From NCBI RefSeq assembly GCF_001182745.1, contig NZ_LN868939.1, forward strand, positions 1,860,001 through 1,924,000: a stretch of 64,000 nt of DNA, in the 5' to 3' direction. The notes below the pieces were generated by a model. It was given only the letters and a program-made list of their open reading frames with translations. It was not told the DNA's origin and ran no database searches. The position numbers and the translations under genes are program-made. Positions 53,555-63,067 of the stretch are shown here, in pieces (the stretch's first letter is position 1; every line of letters starts with the position of its first letter). The DNA is from Nocardia farcinica. Its GTDB lineage: Bacteria > Actinomycetota > Actinomycetes > Mycobacteriales > Mycobacteriaceae.

Positions 53555-55749
53555 GACGGGACTCCCAGGATGTCGGCGACCGTGCGCAGGGCGCGGCGGC
53601 CGCGCTCGGGGTCGACGGTCGCGGCGGCGGCCACGCGGACGGGGGCGGTGTCGCGCACCGCGTTGCCGATGGCGCGGCGCTCGCCGGATTCGAAGGCGCC
53701 GAAGGTGCGCCGCAGCACCGGCAGGGTTTCCAGGAACTGCTCGTCGTCGAGCCCGCGCAGCCAGCCGTCGATGAGGGCGAGCAGGTCGCGGTCGTGCACC
53801 AGCAGCAGCCCGCGCCCGCCGAGGAAACCGTCGATCCAGGCGGCCTTCTGGGCGGCGGTGTTGCCGACCGACAGCGCCGCGGCCAGCCGGGTGGCGGCCG
53901 CGTCCGCGGCGATCCGCCCCGCGTCGGTGAGCAACCGCACGGCCCGTCCGACCAGGGCGCCGTGCACGTCGTCGCGGTCGGCCAGCCGCGCCAGTGCCGC
54001 CAGCCAGGTATCGGTGGCGGCGGCGTCGTCGCGGGTGTGGATGGCCAGGTGGGCGGCGTCGAGCAGGCCGCGCAGCTGCTCGGCGGCCTCGGTGTCCAGG
54101 CCGGTGACCGCGCCCGGCAGCCCCGCGCAGGCGCGTACCAGCAGGCCGTCGGCCACCCCGGCCAGCGCCTTGGTGTCGGTGCCGCGCACGTCGCCGTAGC
54201 GCAGCGTGCGCACCAGGCCGGGCAGCGCGGCCAGCAGATGGGTGACGTCGTGGTCCAGGGCGGCGACCGTGGCGAGCCGGTCGATCAGGCCGGGCAGGGC
54301 CTCGGCGAGGTCGGCCGGCAGCGCCTGCTCCAAGGCTTCGGTGAGGTCGGCGAGGGTGCGGTCCGGGGCCGCGGCGGCGTCGAGCACCTTCGCCGCGGCC
54401 GCGGTGCGGATCGTCGTGCCCCAGCGCGACGCCTCGATCACCGCGACCGCGAATTCCGGGCGCCAGCGCAGCGTCCACGTCTCGCGGAAGGTGCCGGTGC
54501 CGCGCACGTCGCCGGTGGTGCGGGTGCCCCAGCCGATTCCGAGCAGGGCCAGCCGGTGCAGCAGCTGGGAGCGTTCGCGTTCGCGCTCCTTGCGCAGGTC
54601 CAGGTCGACGGTGCGGGCGGTGGGTTCCTGTTTGAGCCGCAGCCGCCGGGCGGTGGCGCGCAGGTCGGCGTCCAGCGGCACCGTCGGGGTGTCGTCGGGG
54701 ACGGTGCCCAGCGCCTCGCCGACGACGAGTTCGGCGGTCACCACCCGCACCATCGTCTCGTCGCCGCCGCACATCACCGACCGCACCGCCTCGGTGACCT
54801 CCGACAGCCCGGCCAGCGGCCGGTCGCGCAGCGTGGCCAGCGTCTGCGCCAGCCGGACGGCCTCGATGACGTGCGCGCTCGACACCGGCAGGTCGTGCGC
54901 CCGCAACACCCCGGCCACCCTGGTCAGCCACCGCGCGATCGGCTGCTCGGGGGTGGTGAACAGGTGGTGGTACCAGCCGGGGGAGTCGATGCCCGCGCCG
55001 TAGCCGGAGGCCGTGGCCAGTCGCGAATGCGTCCACGGCACCCAGGTGAGCGTGGCCTTGATCTTCGGCATGCCCTTGAGCAGCCGGGCATCCGGGGCGG
55101 CGGGGCCGAGCGGCCCGGCCAGCGCCGGGGCGTGCCAGGCCCCGCACACCACCGCCAGCCGCCGCGCGCCGCCCTTGAGCGCCTTGCGCATCGCCTGCCG
55201 CATGTAGGCCTCGCGGCGCAGGGTGTGCTCGTCGATGCGGACGGTGTCGCGCAGCGCGCCCATCGCCTCGGTCAGGGCATCGAAAATGGCGGCGTCGGAG
55301 GTGGATTCGACGACGGCGTCCCACCAGCGTTCGGCGTCGTCGTAGCCGCCCGCGGCGGCCAGCTCGGCCAGCGGGTCGTCGCGGTCGCCCGGCTCGTGGT
55401 CGGCGGCCAGCACCGCGGTCGCGGGCAGATCGCAGAAGCCCACCGGCACCTCGTGCCGCATCGCGTGGTCGAGCGCCTGCCATTCCGGGGAGAACACCGC
55501 GTACGGCCAGAACGCGGCGCGGTCGGGCCGGTCCGGCACGTAGGCCAGCAGCGCCACCGGCGGGCGCAGGTCGGCGGAGGCGACGAACGCGGTGAGCGGG
55601 TCGGCGTCGGCGGGGCCTTCGATGAGGATGTGGTCGGGCGCGAACTGTTCCAGCGCAGTGCGCAGCGAACGCGCCGAGCCCGGCCCGTGGTGGCGGATGC
55701 CGAACACCTCGGTGACGGCGGTCGCGCGGTCCGGCACAGTGTTTCGCAT
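53551..55749 (-). CDS. DUF5682 family protein (YehM-like)
   Basis: 732 residues. It begins with FGIRHHGPGSARSLRTALEQFAPDHILIEGPADADPL, the TraB/ChaN-like opening of DUF5682 (conserved G-x-R-H-H-G-P-G). GARRLAVVCGAWHAPAL follows near residue 210. The C-terminal ~400 residues are helical and Leu/Ala-rich. The family has no assigned biochemical role; it always travels with MoxR, VWA and SWIM genes. Third gene of the operon, 4 nt after the ATPase gene. Confidence 0.85.
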   Translation of the reverse strand: MRNTVPDRATAVTEVFGIRHHGPGSARSLRTALEQFAPDHILIEGPADADPLTAFVASADLRPPVALLAYVPDRPDRAAFWPYAVFSPEWQALDHAMRHEVPVGFCDLPATAVLAADHEPGDRDDPLAELAAAGGYDDAERWWDAVVESTSDAAIFDALTEAMGALRDTVRIDEHTLRREAYMRQAMRKALKGGARRLAVVCGAWHAPALAGPLGPAAPDARLLKGMPKIKATLTWVPWTHSRLATASGYGAGIDSPGWYHHLFTTPEQPIARWLTRVAGVLRAHDLPVSSAHVIEAVRLAQTLATLRDRPLAGLSEVTEAVRSVMCGGDETMVRVVTAELVVGEALGTVPDDTPTVPLDADLRATARRLRLKQEPTARTVDLDLRKERERERSQLLHRLALLGIGWGTRTTGDVRGTGTFRETWTLRWRPEFAVAVIEASRWGTTIRTAAAAKVLDAAAAPDRTLADLTEALEQALPADLAEALPGLIDRLATVAALDHDVTHLLAALPGLVRTLRYGDVRGTDTKALAGVADGLLVRACAGLPGAVTGLDTEAAEQLRGLLDAAHLAIHTRDDAAATDTWLAALARLADRDDVHGALVGRAVRLLTDAGRIAADAAATRLAAALSVGNTAAQKAAWIDGFLGGRGLLLVHDRDLLALIDGWLRGLDDEQFLETLPVLRRTFGAFESGERRAIGNAVRDTAPVRVAAAATVDPERGRRALRTVADILGVPS

Positions 55750-55753
55750 CGGC

Positions 55754-56854
55754 CTAACCGGTGACCTCGCGGCACGCGCGATAGAAGTCCGCCCAGTCGG
55801 GCCGCTCCCGCACCACGGCCTCGAGGTATTCGGTCCACACCGCGGTGTCGGCGACCGGGTCCTTGACGACCGCGCCGAGCAGCGCGCCCGCGATGTCGGT
55901 GGGGCGCAGCACGCCGTCGCCGAAGTGGGTGGACAGCGCGATGCCGTTGGTGAGCACCGAGATCGCCTCGGCGGTGGACAGCGTGCCCGAGGGCGACTTG
56001 AGTTTGGTGCGGCCGTCGGCGGTGATGCCCGAGCGCAACTCGCGGAACACCCGCACCACCCGCCGCACCTCCTCGGCCGCGGCGGGCACCGCGGGCAATT
56101 CCAGTGCGGCGCCGAGCTGTTCGACGCGGCGCGCCACGATGGCGACCTCGTCGTCCTCGTCGGCGGGCAGCGGCAGCACCACGGTGTTGAAGCGGCGGCG
56201 CAGCGCGGAGGACAGTTCGTGCACGCCGCGGTCCCGGTCGTTGGCCGTGGCGATCACGTTGAAGCCCTTGGCGGCCTGCACCTCGGTGCCGAGCTCGGGG
56301 ATGGGCAGTGTCTTCTCCGACAGCACCGTGATGAGCGCGTCCTGCACGTCGGAGGGGATGCGGGTGAGTTCCTCGATGCGGGCCAGCGCGCCGAGCCGCA
56401 TGGCCGTCAGCACGGGGGAGGGCACCAGCGCCCCCTCGGTCGGGCCCTCGGCCAGCAGCCGCGCGTAGTTCCAGCCGTAGCGCACGGCCTCCTCCGCCGT
56501 GCCGGAGGTGCCCTGCACGAGCAGGGTGGAGGTGCCCGAGATGGCCGCCGAAAGGTGTTCCGACACCCAGGTTTTGGCGGTGCCGGGCACGCCGAGCAGC
56601 AGCAGCGCGCGGTCGGTGGCCAGGGTCGCCACCGCGACCTCCATCAACCGGCGCGGGCCGACGTACTTCGGGGTGATGACGGTGCCGTCGTCGAGGGTGC
56701 CGCCGAGCAGGTAGGTGACCACCGCCCACGGCGAGAGCCGCCACGAGGGCGGGCGGGGACGGTCGTCGGCCGCGGCCAGCGCGCTCAGCTCCGCGGCGTA
56801 GGCCTGTTCGGCGTGCGGGCGCAACAGCTCCGGCGCCGGGTCGGTGGTGGTCAC
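55754..56854 (-). CDS. MoxR-type AAA+ ATPase (YehL-like)
   Basis: 366 residues. Walker A LLLGVPGTAKTWVSEHL (about 87-103), Walker B region LGALARIEELTRIPSDVQDAL where the usual Asp-Glu reads Glu-Glu, sensor 1 NVIATANDRDRGVHEL and arginine finger LRRRFNTV. This ring ATPase presumably works with the VWA protein on an unknown client. GTG overlaps the SWIM gene's stop by 4 nt (GTGA). Confidence 0.9.
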   Translation of the reverse strand: MTTTDPAPELLRPHAEQAYAAELSALAAADDRPRPPSWRLSPWAVVTYLLGGTLDDGTVITPKYVGPRRLMEVAVATLATDRALLLLGVPGTAKTWVSEHLSAAISGTSTLLVQGTSGTAEEAVRYGWNYARLLAEGPTEGALVPSPVLTAMRLGALARIEELTRIPSDVQDALITVLSEKTLPIPELGTEVQAAKGFNVIATANDRDRGVHELSSALRRRFNTVVLPLPADEDDEVAIVARRVEQLGAALELPAVPAAAEEVRRVVRVFRELRSGITADGRTKLKSPSGTLSTAEAISVLTNGIALSTHFGDGVLRPTDIAGALLGAVVKDPVADTAVWTEYLEAVVRERPDWADFYRACREVTG

Positions 56855-59694
56855 TGCAACTCCTCGAGCATCATCGAGCGGTGGGTGAGGTCGTCGGCGA
56901 GCTGGTCGAACGCCCGCTGCCAGGACGGGTCGGCGCAGCGGCCCGCCGCCGCCGCGAGGGCGCCGGTCAGATCCACCGGCAGGTGGGTGGCCGCCGCGGT
57001 GAGCAGCGACCGGTGCGCGGCGGGACCGGTGCCGTGCGCGCCGCCGCCCTGGGCCGCGATCCGGGCCCGCTCCAGCAACAACAGGATCACGTGCTCGCCC
57101 AGGGCGCGCGGCCACGGGTGCTCCATCGCGGGCAGCAGTGCCTCGAGTTCGGAGAGCCAGGAGCTGTCCAGCCGTTGCAGGTGCCGGACCCGATCCCCCG
57201 GGGGCAGCAGCGCGAACAGCTCGCGGCGGCGCAGCAGCGCGGTGTCGGAGGGCACGCCGCCGGCGAACAGCGCCGCCGCCCAGTCCGGGTCGCGCTGGTG
57301 CAGGGCGGCATCCAGCCAGCCGTCGAACAGTGGCTGCCGGTAGCGGTCGGCCACCGTCACGCGCAGCGCCGCGCGCGGGTCGTCGAACAGGCCGGTCCAG
57401 TGGCTCAGCGGCGTCGCGGCAACGACCTGGCGCAACCGGCCCGCGCCGACGTCGGGCACGCCGTTCCAGCGGTAGCTGAATTCGACGGTGCGGTCGGTGA
57501 TGCCGTCGCGGCGGGCGGCGTCGTCGAGATCCTCGGGCACCCGGATGTCCAGGCGGGTGTCCGCGACCCGCACCCAGGCGGCGGCCCGGGCCCGCATCCG
57601 CCCCGCGAACCGGGACGAGGGGAGGCGGGCCAGCAGTCCGACGGCGGTGCGGCGGACCTCCGCGCGACGGTCGTCCAGCGCGGACTCGAGCAGCGGCTCG
57701 TCGCGCTCGGCCAGACCGTCGGCGAGGACCGCCAGCAGGTCGGCCCGGCTCGATCCCGGTTCCTTCGGCCATGCCGCGCTCAGCCGGTCCAGCGCCGCGG
57801 CGGGGTCCCGGCGGCGCAGGTCGGCGAGCCAGGCGCGGCGGCGGGCCTGCGTGCCGAACAACCAGGTGTCCGCGCTCGCGTCGGTGTGGTCCGGCTCGGT
57901 GCCCGGCAGCTCCCGCCACGCCGGATTCCGCCGCGCCAGCCACCGGCCCCGGGTACCGGCCAGCCGCAACAGCGGCCCGCGCAGGCCCGGGTCGACCACG
58001 GCGACCTCGAGCAGCTGCGCCGACAGTGCCTCCGGTGCGCGGTAGTCGTGCGGTGCGGCGGCGGCGAACCACTCTGGCAGGAACGGTGAACGCGCCCGCA
58101 GCATGTCCGACAGCCGCTGCGCGGCGCGGCGGGGCAGCAGGGGGCGCGGATCGTCCGGGGCGGGCGCGGGTGGGGTCGCGGTGCCGGGCAGGCGGCCCGC
58201 CCGGTGGTAGACCTCGCGCAGCGCGGCCGACTCCAGCACGGTCAGCGGCGGATCGACGGTGAGCCGGGCGGCCACGGCGGCCACCGGTGCGGGCAGGCTC
58301 GCCGGGTCCGGCGCCCGCCGGGCGGTGCCGAGCAGGGCGACCGAGGTGAGGTCGTCGGGTGCGGGCGCGGTCTCGGTGACCCGCAGCGGTTCGGGCGGTG
58401 CGTCGGCGTCGTCGGCGGCATGGATCTCGCCCAGGGCGAACACCGAGATCGGGATCAGCCCGTCCGGTGTCCATTCCCCGACCATCGTCACCGGATGGCC
58501 GCCGGAGATGCCGAGCAGCCGCCAGGGCCGCGCGAAATCCACCAGCGGCAGCGCGGCGCCGGTGCTGTCCACCACCGCGCGCACGTCGTCCTCGGCCACC
58601 GGGACGACCTCGCGTACCAGCACCGGCCACGAACGCAGCCACGGATCGGCGGCCAGCGCGGCGGCGTAGTCGGCGAGCGCCGCGGGGCAGCCGCCGGTCT
58701 CGTCGGGGGCGGGCAGTGTGGTGAACGGCTCCTCGGTGCCGTGCCGCGCGCCCCACAGCACCCGCAGCGGCGCGGCGCCGGGGTAGAAGTGCACGTCCGC
58801 CTCGACCATCAGCCCGGGCGGCGGTGCGGTCACCGGGAAGGTGGGCGCGCCGAAACTGTGCTCGACCAGCTGCGCCCACCGTCGCGTGCGTCTGCCCAGC
58901 AGCCAGGTGCGCCGGGTGTGCAGGCGGTCCTCCTCGCTGACCCGGGTGCCGAGGGTCATCCATCGGTCGCGCACGGCCGGTTCGGCCCGCACCCGCTCGG
59001 CCGGCATCGGATAGCCGATGTGGGTGCGGACGGCGGCGCGCAGCCCCTCGGGCAGTTCGTCGAGCCTGCGGTGGGCGGCGACCAGCAGGTGCAGCGCCGC
59101 GTACTCGGCGAGCACGCGGCGCGGCCAGTCGGCGTCGGCGCGCGCGGTGCCCGCCAGACGGCGCAGCCGGGACGCGACGGCGGGTGCCTGCGCGTCGACC
59201 ATCCGGGCCGCGATCGCCTCGAACGCGCCGTAGGAGCGGTCGGCCTGGGCCAGCCCGGTGCGCACCTGGTCGGCGAGCCAGATGTCGAGTTCCTCCAGCC
59301 CCGCCGTCACCCGCTGCCTGCGCTGGGCCGCGGTCGCCGGATCCGGGGTGCCGGACTTCGCCGACCGGGGTGCGCGGACCGCGGGCCGCGCGGCGAGCGC
59401 GAACTCGGGCGCCTGCGCGACCTCCGGTACCGCGCCCTGCGACCAGCGCAGCAGCAGCGACAACGCGTGCTTGCACGGCACCTTGCGGCTCGGGCAGTCG
59501 CACCGGTACGACGGGCCGGACACGTCGACCACCGTGGTGTAGGGCGTGGCGGAACTGCCCCGGCACCGGCCCCACACCAGTGCCTGCGACCAGCCGGTGT
59601 CGCGCCAGCGGTCGGCGAGCCCGCGGGCGGCGGACAGCGCGGCGGCATCCGGCGCGACAGCGCTCACCCGTTCTTCGGGCCACGGTGTGTTCAT
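56851..59694 (-). CDS. SWIM zinc-finger protein (YehQ-like), first gene of operon
   Basis: 947 residues. SWIM finger at about 60-80: YRCDCPSRKVPCKHALSLLLRW (C-x-C-x(n)-C-x-H). The rest has no known domain: helical repeats, an Ala/Arg-rich C-terminal half and several W-containing helices. SWIM domains bind DNA or proteins. ATG fixed by the family-like start MNTPWPEERVS; GAGGAGG lies 14 nt upstream, slightly far. Operon order SWIM, MoxR, DUF5682, VWA. Divergent from the ATPase/HEPN-like pair. Confidence 0.85.
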   Translation of the reverse strand: MNTPWPEERVSAVAPDAAALSAARGLADRWRDTGWSQALVWGRCRGSSATPYTTVVDVSGPSYRCDCPSRKVPCKHALSLLLRWSQGAVPEVAQAPEFALAARPAVRAPRSAKSGTPDPATAAQRRQRVTAGLEELDIWLADQVRTGLAQADRSYGAFEAIAARMVDAQAPAVASRLRRLAGTARADADWPRRVLAEYAALHLLVAAHRRLDELPEGLRAAVRTHIGYPMPAERVRAEPAVRDRWMTLGTRVSEEDRLHTRRTWLLGRRTRRWAQLVEHSFGAPTFPVTAPPPGLMVEADVHFYPGAAPLRVLWGARHGTEEPFTTLPAPDETGGCPAALADYAAALAADPWLRSWPVLVREVVPVAEDDVRAVVDSTGAALPLVDFARPWRLLGISGGHPVTMVGEWTPDGLIPISVFALGEIHAADDADAPPEPLRVTETAPAPDDLTSVALLGTARRAPDPASLPAPVAAVAARLTVDPPLTVLESAALREVYHRAGRLPGTATPPAPAPDDPRPLLPRRAAQRLSDMLRARSPFLPEWFAAAAPHDYRAPEALSAQLLEVAVVDPGLRGPLLRLAGTRGRWLARRNPAWRELPGTEPDHTDASADTWLFGTQARRRAWLADLRRRDPAAALDRLSAAWPKEPGSSRADLLAVLADGLAERDEPLLESALDDRRAEVRRTAVGLLARLPSSRFAGRMRARAAAWVRVADTRLDIRVPEDLDDAARRDGITDRTVEFSYRWNGVPDVGAGRLRQVVAATPLSHWTGLFDDPRAALRVTVADRYRQPLFDGWLDAALHQRDPDWAAALFAGGVPSDTALLRRRELFALLPPGDRVRHLQRLDSSWLSELEALLPAMEHPWPRALGEHVILLLLERARIAAQGGGAHGTGPAAHRSLLTAAATHLPVDLTGALAAAAGRCADPSWQRAFDQLADDLTHRSMMLEELQ

Positions 59695-60114
59695 CTCGTC
59701 CGTTCGTTCCTCCTCGCCTCGATTTCTACCCGAGCTCACCGACAGCACCGGCGGCCGCCCACGGAATTCGCTGTGCCCGGCGCGGATTCGGGCCGATTCT
59801 GATCTTGCGCCGGGAACACCCGGTCTGGCATTCTGTCCTGTTCGGCTCCGCCGGACCACCCCAACGGGTGCTACGCGTCGAGCCGCCCGCCGGGGTCGGT
59901 CGAGGGGTGGACATCGTTTCGGGCCACGAGTGGGCGCCGCGGCACCGCTTCGATGACCATAGCGATCCCCGCGGGCAGGTTCGCGTGTATTCGTCGCCGC
60001 CGGTGACCGGTGGGCGGAACCCGCCGGATCGGGTACCGTTTCGCTCGGTTTTCGACAACAGACGCCGGGCGCGCGGGGGGCGCGTCCGGCGATGCGGTGG
60101 AGGGGGATCGGCGC
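59695..60114. other. Divergent intergenic region
   Basis: 420 bp between the SWIM operon and the zinc-hook ATPase. Somewhat lower GC around 59790-59840. It must hold both promoters but no -35/-10 pair is convincing; no repeat, RNA gene or additional ORF is supported. Confidence 0.5.
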
Positions 60115-62565
60115 GTGGGCTGGAAGCGCGTGGCGGGCACGGCTCCGGCCGCGATGGTCGCGCGCCGGATCGCCGACGATCCGACCGTTCCGCCCGATGT
60201 CCGCGCCGCGGTGCTGGACGCGCTGGGCGCGACCGATCCGCCGCCCGAGCCCGCCGTCGGTGGGCTGTCGGATGTGTTCCTGCGCGCGATCCGGGTGCGT
60301 GGTTTCCGCGGCATCGGCGCGGAAACCGAACTGGCCCTGCGGCCCGGGCCCGGCCTGACCCTGGTGGTGGGGCGCAACGGATGCGGTAAGTCGAGCTTCG
60401 CCGAGGCCGCGGAACTGGCGTTGACCGGCGGAAATCGCCGATGGGACGGCCGCTCGGCGGCGTGGCGGGAGGGCTGGCGCAATCTGCACGACGGCGCGAA
60501 TCCTCGGATCGAACTCGAACTGCTCACCGGCGCAGCCGAATCCGCTCCCGTGGTGGTGAAGGAGTGGACCGCGCGGGCCGAACTGCACGAGGCGCGCTGG
60601 GTGATGCGCGGCGCCGACGGCGACCCGGCCGAGTTCGACGCCGACGGGTGGGCGCCGGTGCTCGAGCTCTACCGGCCCTTCCTGTCCTACAGCGAGCTCG
60701 GAGCACTGGTCGACGGCAAACCGAGCGACCTGTTCGACGCGCTGCACCAGCTCCTCGGCCTCGACGATCTCATCGCCGCGCACACCCGCCTGCGCGGGCG
60801 CAGGCTTGAGCAGGAACGCGCCGTCAAACAGTGCAGGCAGCAGCGCCTCGAGCTGCGCACCGATCTTGCCGCGGTCGCCGACGACCGCGCCGCCCGGCTC
60901 CTGGCCCTGCTCGACACCGAGCGCCCGGACCTGGCGGCGGTGGACCGGGAGGTGCGCGGCGGGGCGCCCGGCGCCGACGGCGCCGCCGACCTGCGTGCCA
61001 TCGTGGCGCTGACCGTGCCGAGTGCCGCGGCGGTCGCCGCGGTGATCGACCGCCTCACCGCCTGCGCGCGCACCGTCCTCGGCCTGTCCACGCCCGCGGC
61101 CGAAGCCGACCTGCGCACGGCGGAGCTGCTGCGCCGCGCCCGGGACCACGTCGGTGCCGCGCGCGGGTGCCCGTGCCCGGTCTGCGGGCAGGGCGCCCTC
61201 GACGCCGACTGGGCCGCGGCCACCGACGAGACCCTCGCGACCCTGTCCACCCGGTGCGCACCGCTGCTCGCCGCCTACGCCGACCTGCGCGCCGCTCTGC
61301 GCGCGGCCCGCGCCCTGCCCGAACCGCCGCCACCCGAGCTCGTCCCGGGCCCCGCCGTCCCACCCACCGTCGACACCACCGCCGCGCTGCGCGCGTGGCG
61401 GCGGTGGGCCGGTGTCCCGGCCGCCGGCGAGGGGTGGCCGGATCGAGCGCGTCCCTCGGCGACGGCGGCCCTGGCCCTGGCCGAGGAGCTGCTCGGCGCG
61501 TACACGCAGCTGGCCGACGAACTGGCGGCCTTGCGCAATCGAACCGTCAAGGAACTCGAGCGGTTGGAGGGGGTCTGGGCGCCGTTGACGCCGCGGCTGG
61601 CGGCGTGGCTGGATCTCGCGCGGGAGGTGTCGGCGCGGGCGGGGGAATTGCGCACGCTGCGGCGCGCCGAGGAGTGGCTCAAGGGGATCACCGCCGAGCT
61701 GCGGGACGAGCGGATGGCGCCGCTCGAGACGCAGGCGCGCTGGGTGTGGCAGACCCTGCGCCAGCAGAGCAACGTGGAGCTGGGGGGAATCCGCTTGCAG
61801 GGCAACGCGGGCAGCGCACGGCGGGTGCTGCTCGACGTGACCGTGGACGAGGTCGACGGCGCCGCGCTCGGCGTGATGAGCCAGGGCGAACTGCACGCAC
61901 TCGGCCTGTCGCTGTTCCTGCCGCGCGCCACCGTGGCCGACAGTCCGTTCCGGTTCGTCATGATCGACGATCCGGTACAGGCGATGGACCCGGCGAAGGT
62001 CGACGGCCTGGCCACCGTGCTCGCCACCGTCGCCCGTACCAGACAGGTGGTGGTGTTCACCCACGACGAGCGGCTGGCCGAGGCGGTGCGCCGGATGGAA
62101 CTCGACGCCCACGTGCTCGAGGTCCAGCGCCGGGAACGCTCGGTGGTCGAGGTGCGCACCGTCGGCGACCCGGTGCGCCGCTACCTCGACGACGCCCGCT
62201 CGCTGGTGCGCACCCCGCAGCTGCCGCCCGCGATCGCCGACGAACTCGTCGCCACCTGCTGCCGGTCCGCGGTGGAGGCGGCCGCGCTGGCCAGGGCCCG
62301 GCGCGAGCTGCTCGCCGCCGGGCTCGACCATCGCACGGTGGAGCGGCACGTGGCGGGCGCGCACACCACCCGCGCGATGGTGGCGCTGGCGGTGATGGGC
62401 GTCGACTACAACGTCGACCACCTCAACAAGCACCTGGCCCGGGACGGCCGGTGGTTGGTGGAGGCCCTGCGCGATGTGACCGCGGGCGCGCACGTCCCCA
62501 TCGACCGCGGCATGCGCGCGCTGATCGCCGACACCGAGCGGTTCATCGCCTGGTTGCGCCGATGA
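60115..62565 (+). CDS. Rad50/SMC-like ATPase with zinc hook
   Basis: 816 residues. IRVRGFRGIGAETELAL then Walker A VVGRNGCGKSSFAEAAELAL (about 84-103). A long helical middle carries the hook-type CPCPVCGQGALD (about 350). The C-terminal ABC half has signature-like VMSQGELHALGLSLFLPR (about 588-605) and Walker B FRFVMIDDPVQAMDP (about 612-626), then VVVFTHDERLAEA. After the ATPase core, a helical extension of about 150 residues (HVAGAHTTRAMVALAVMGVDYNVDHLNKHL). GTG chosen for GGAGGGGGA upstream. Overlaps the next gene by 4 nt. Probably a DNA-sensing ATPase; the pairing suggests a defence unit. Confidence 0.85.
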   Translation: MGWKRVAGTAPAAMVARRIADDPTVPPDVRAAVLDALGATDPPPEPAVGGLSDVFLRAIRVRGFRGIGAETELALRPGPGLTLVVGRNGCGKSSFAEAAELALTGGNRRWDGRSAAWREGWRNLHDGANPRIELELLTGAAESAPVVVKEWTARAELHEARWVMRGADGDPAEFDADGWAPVLELYRPFLSYSELGALVDGKPSDLFDALHQLLGLDDLIAAHTRLRGRRLEQERAVKQCRQQRLELRTDLAAVADDRAARLLALLDTERPDLAAVDREVRGGAPGADGAADLRAIVALTVPSAAAVAAVIDRLTACARTVLGLSTPAAEADLRTAELLRRARDHVGAARGCPCPVCGQGALDADWAAATDETLATLSTRCAPLLAAYADLRAALRAARALPEPPPPELVPGPAVPPTVDTTAALRAWRRWAGVPAAGEGWPDRARPSATAALALAEELLGAYTQLADELAALRNRTVKELERLEGVWAPLTPRLAAWLDLAREVSARAGELRTLRRAEEWLKGITAELRDERMAPLETQARWVWQTLRQQSNVELGGIRLQGNAGSARRVLLDVTVDEVDGAALGVMSQGELHALGLSLFLPRATVADSPFRFVMIDDPVQAMDPAKVDGLATVLATVARTRQVVVFTHDERLAEAVRRMELDAHVLEVQRRERSVVEVRTVGDPVRRYLDDARSLVRTPQLPPAIADELVATCCRSAVEAAALARARRELLAAGLDHRTVERHVAGAHTTRAMVALAVMGVDYNVDHLNKHLARDGRWLVEALRDVTAGAHVPIDRGMRALIADTERFIAWLRR

Positions 62566-63020
62566 GCGACCAGTTCGGGCACCGGCCGCGCCGCCGGCCC
62601 CGCCGCGCGCGTGCGCCCCGGCCGACGGTCGCGCAACGGTTGGCGGCGGTGGACCGGTTGCTCGACGGGGAGGTGTCGGACGCGGGTGGCGTGTGGTCGC
62701 GCGCGACCGCCTGGATCCTGCGCCTCGCGCTCGAGCAGGCCGTCGACGACCTGTGGCGCCGGGTCGCCCCCGACCTCGTGCGCTGTCCGATGCGGGCCCA
62801 GTTGCTGGCCCTGCGGGTGTACGCGACCCCTGCCACCGCCGCCCGGGTGGGGGCCCTGTGGGCCGCGCTGTCACGCGCGGCCCACCATCACGACTACGAC
62901 CTCGCCCCGGCCGTCGCGGACCTGCGCCGCTGGCGGGAGCAGACCGCCGACCTCGCGGCCGAGCTGGCCACGACCGGTCGCGCACCCGAATTCGCCTGGG
63001 TCCGTAGGGAACTGGACTGA
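62562..63020 (+). CDS. HEPN-like small protein, partner of the zinc-hook ATPase
   Basis: 152 residues. A basic Arg/Pro start (to about 25) precedes a helical domain: TVAQRLAAVDRLLDG, WILRLALEQAVDDLWRRV, AALSRAAHHHDYDLAPAVADLRRWREQTADLAAEL. The segment RAAHHH satisfies the R-x(4-6)-H pattern of HEPN RNases and lies in the expected helix. This is a weak, short motif, so HEPN is a hypothesis. ATG overlaps the ATPase stop (ATGA). Confidence 0.7.
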   Translation: MSDQFGHRPRRRPRRARAPRPTVAQRLAAVDRLLDGEVSDAGGVWSRATAWILRLALEQAVDDLWRRVAPDLVRCPMRAQLLALRVYATPATAARVGALWAALSRAAHHHDYDLAPAVADLRRWREQTADLAAELATTGRAPEFAWVRRELD

Positions 63021-63028
63021 CTCGGCCG

Positions 63029-63053
63029 CGGCCGTGCGGCGCCGCCGTGGCCG
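63029..63053. terminator. Possible bidirectional hairpin between convergent genes
   Basis: CGGCC...GGCCG arms enclose a GCGGC/GCCGC palindrome between the HEPN-like gene and the convergent rpoB2. No U-tract on either side, so termination activity is uncertain. Confidence 0.3.
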
Positions 63054-63067
63054 GGTCCTCGGGACCG

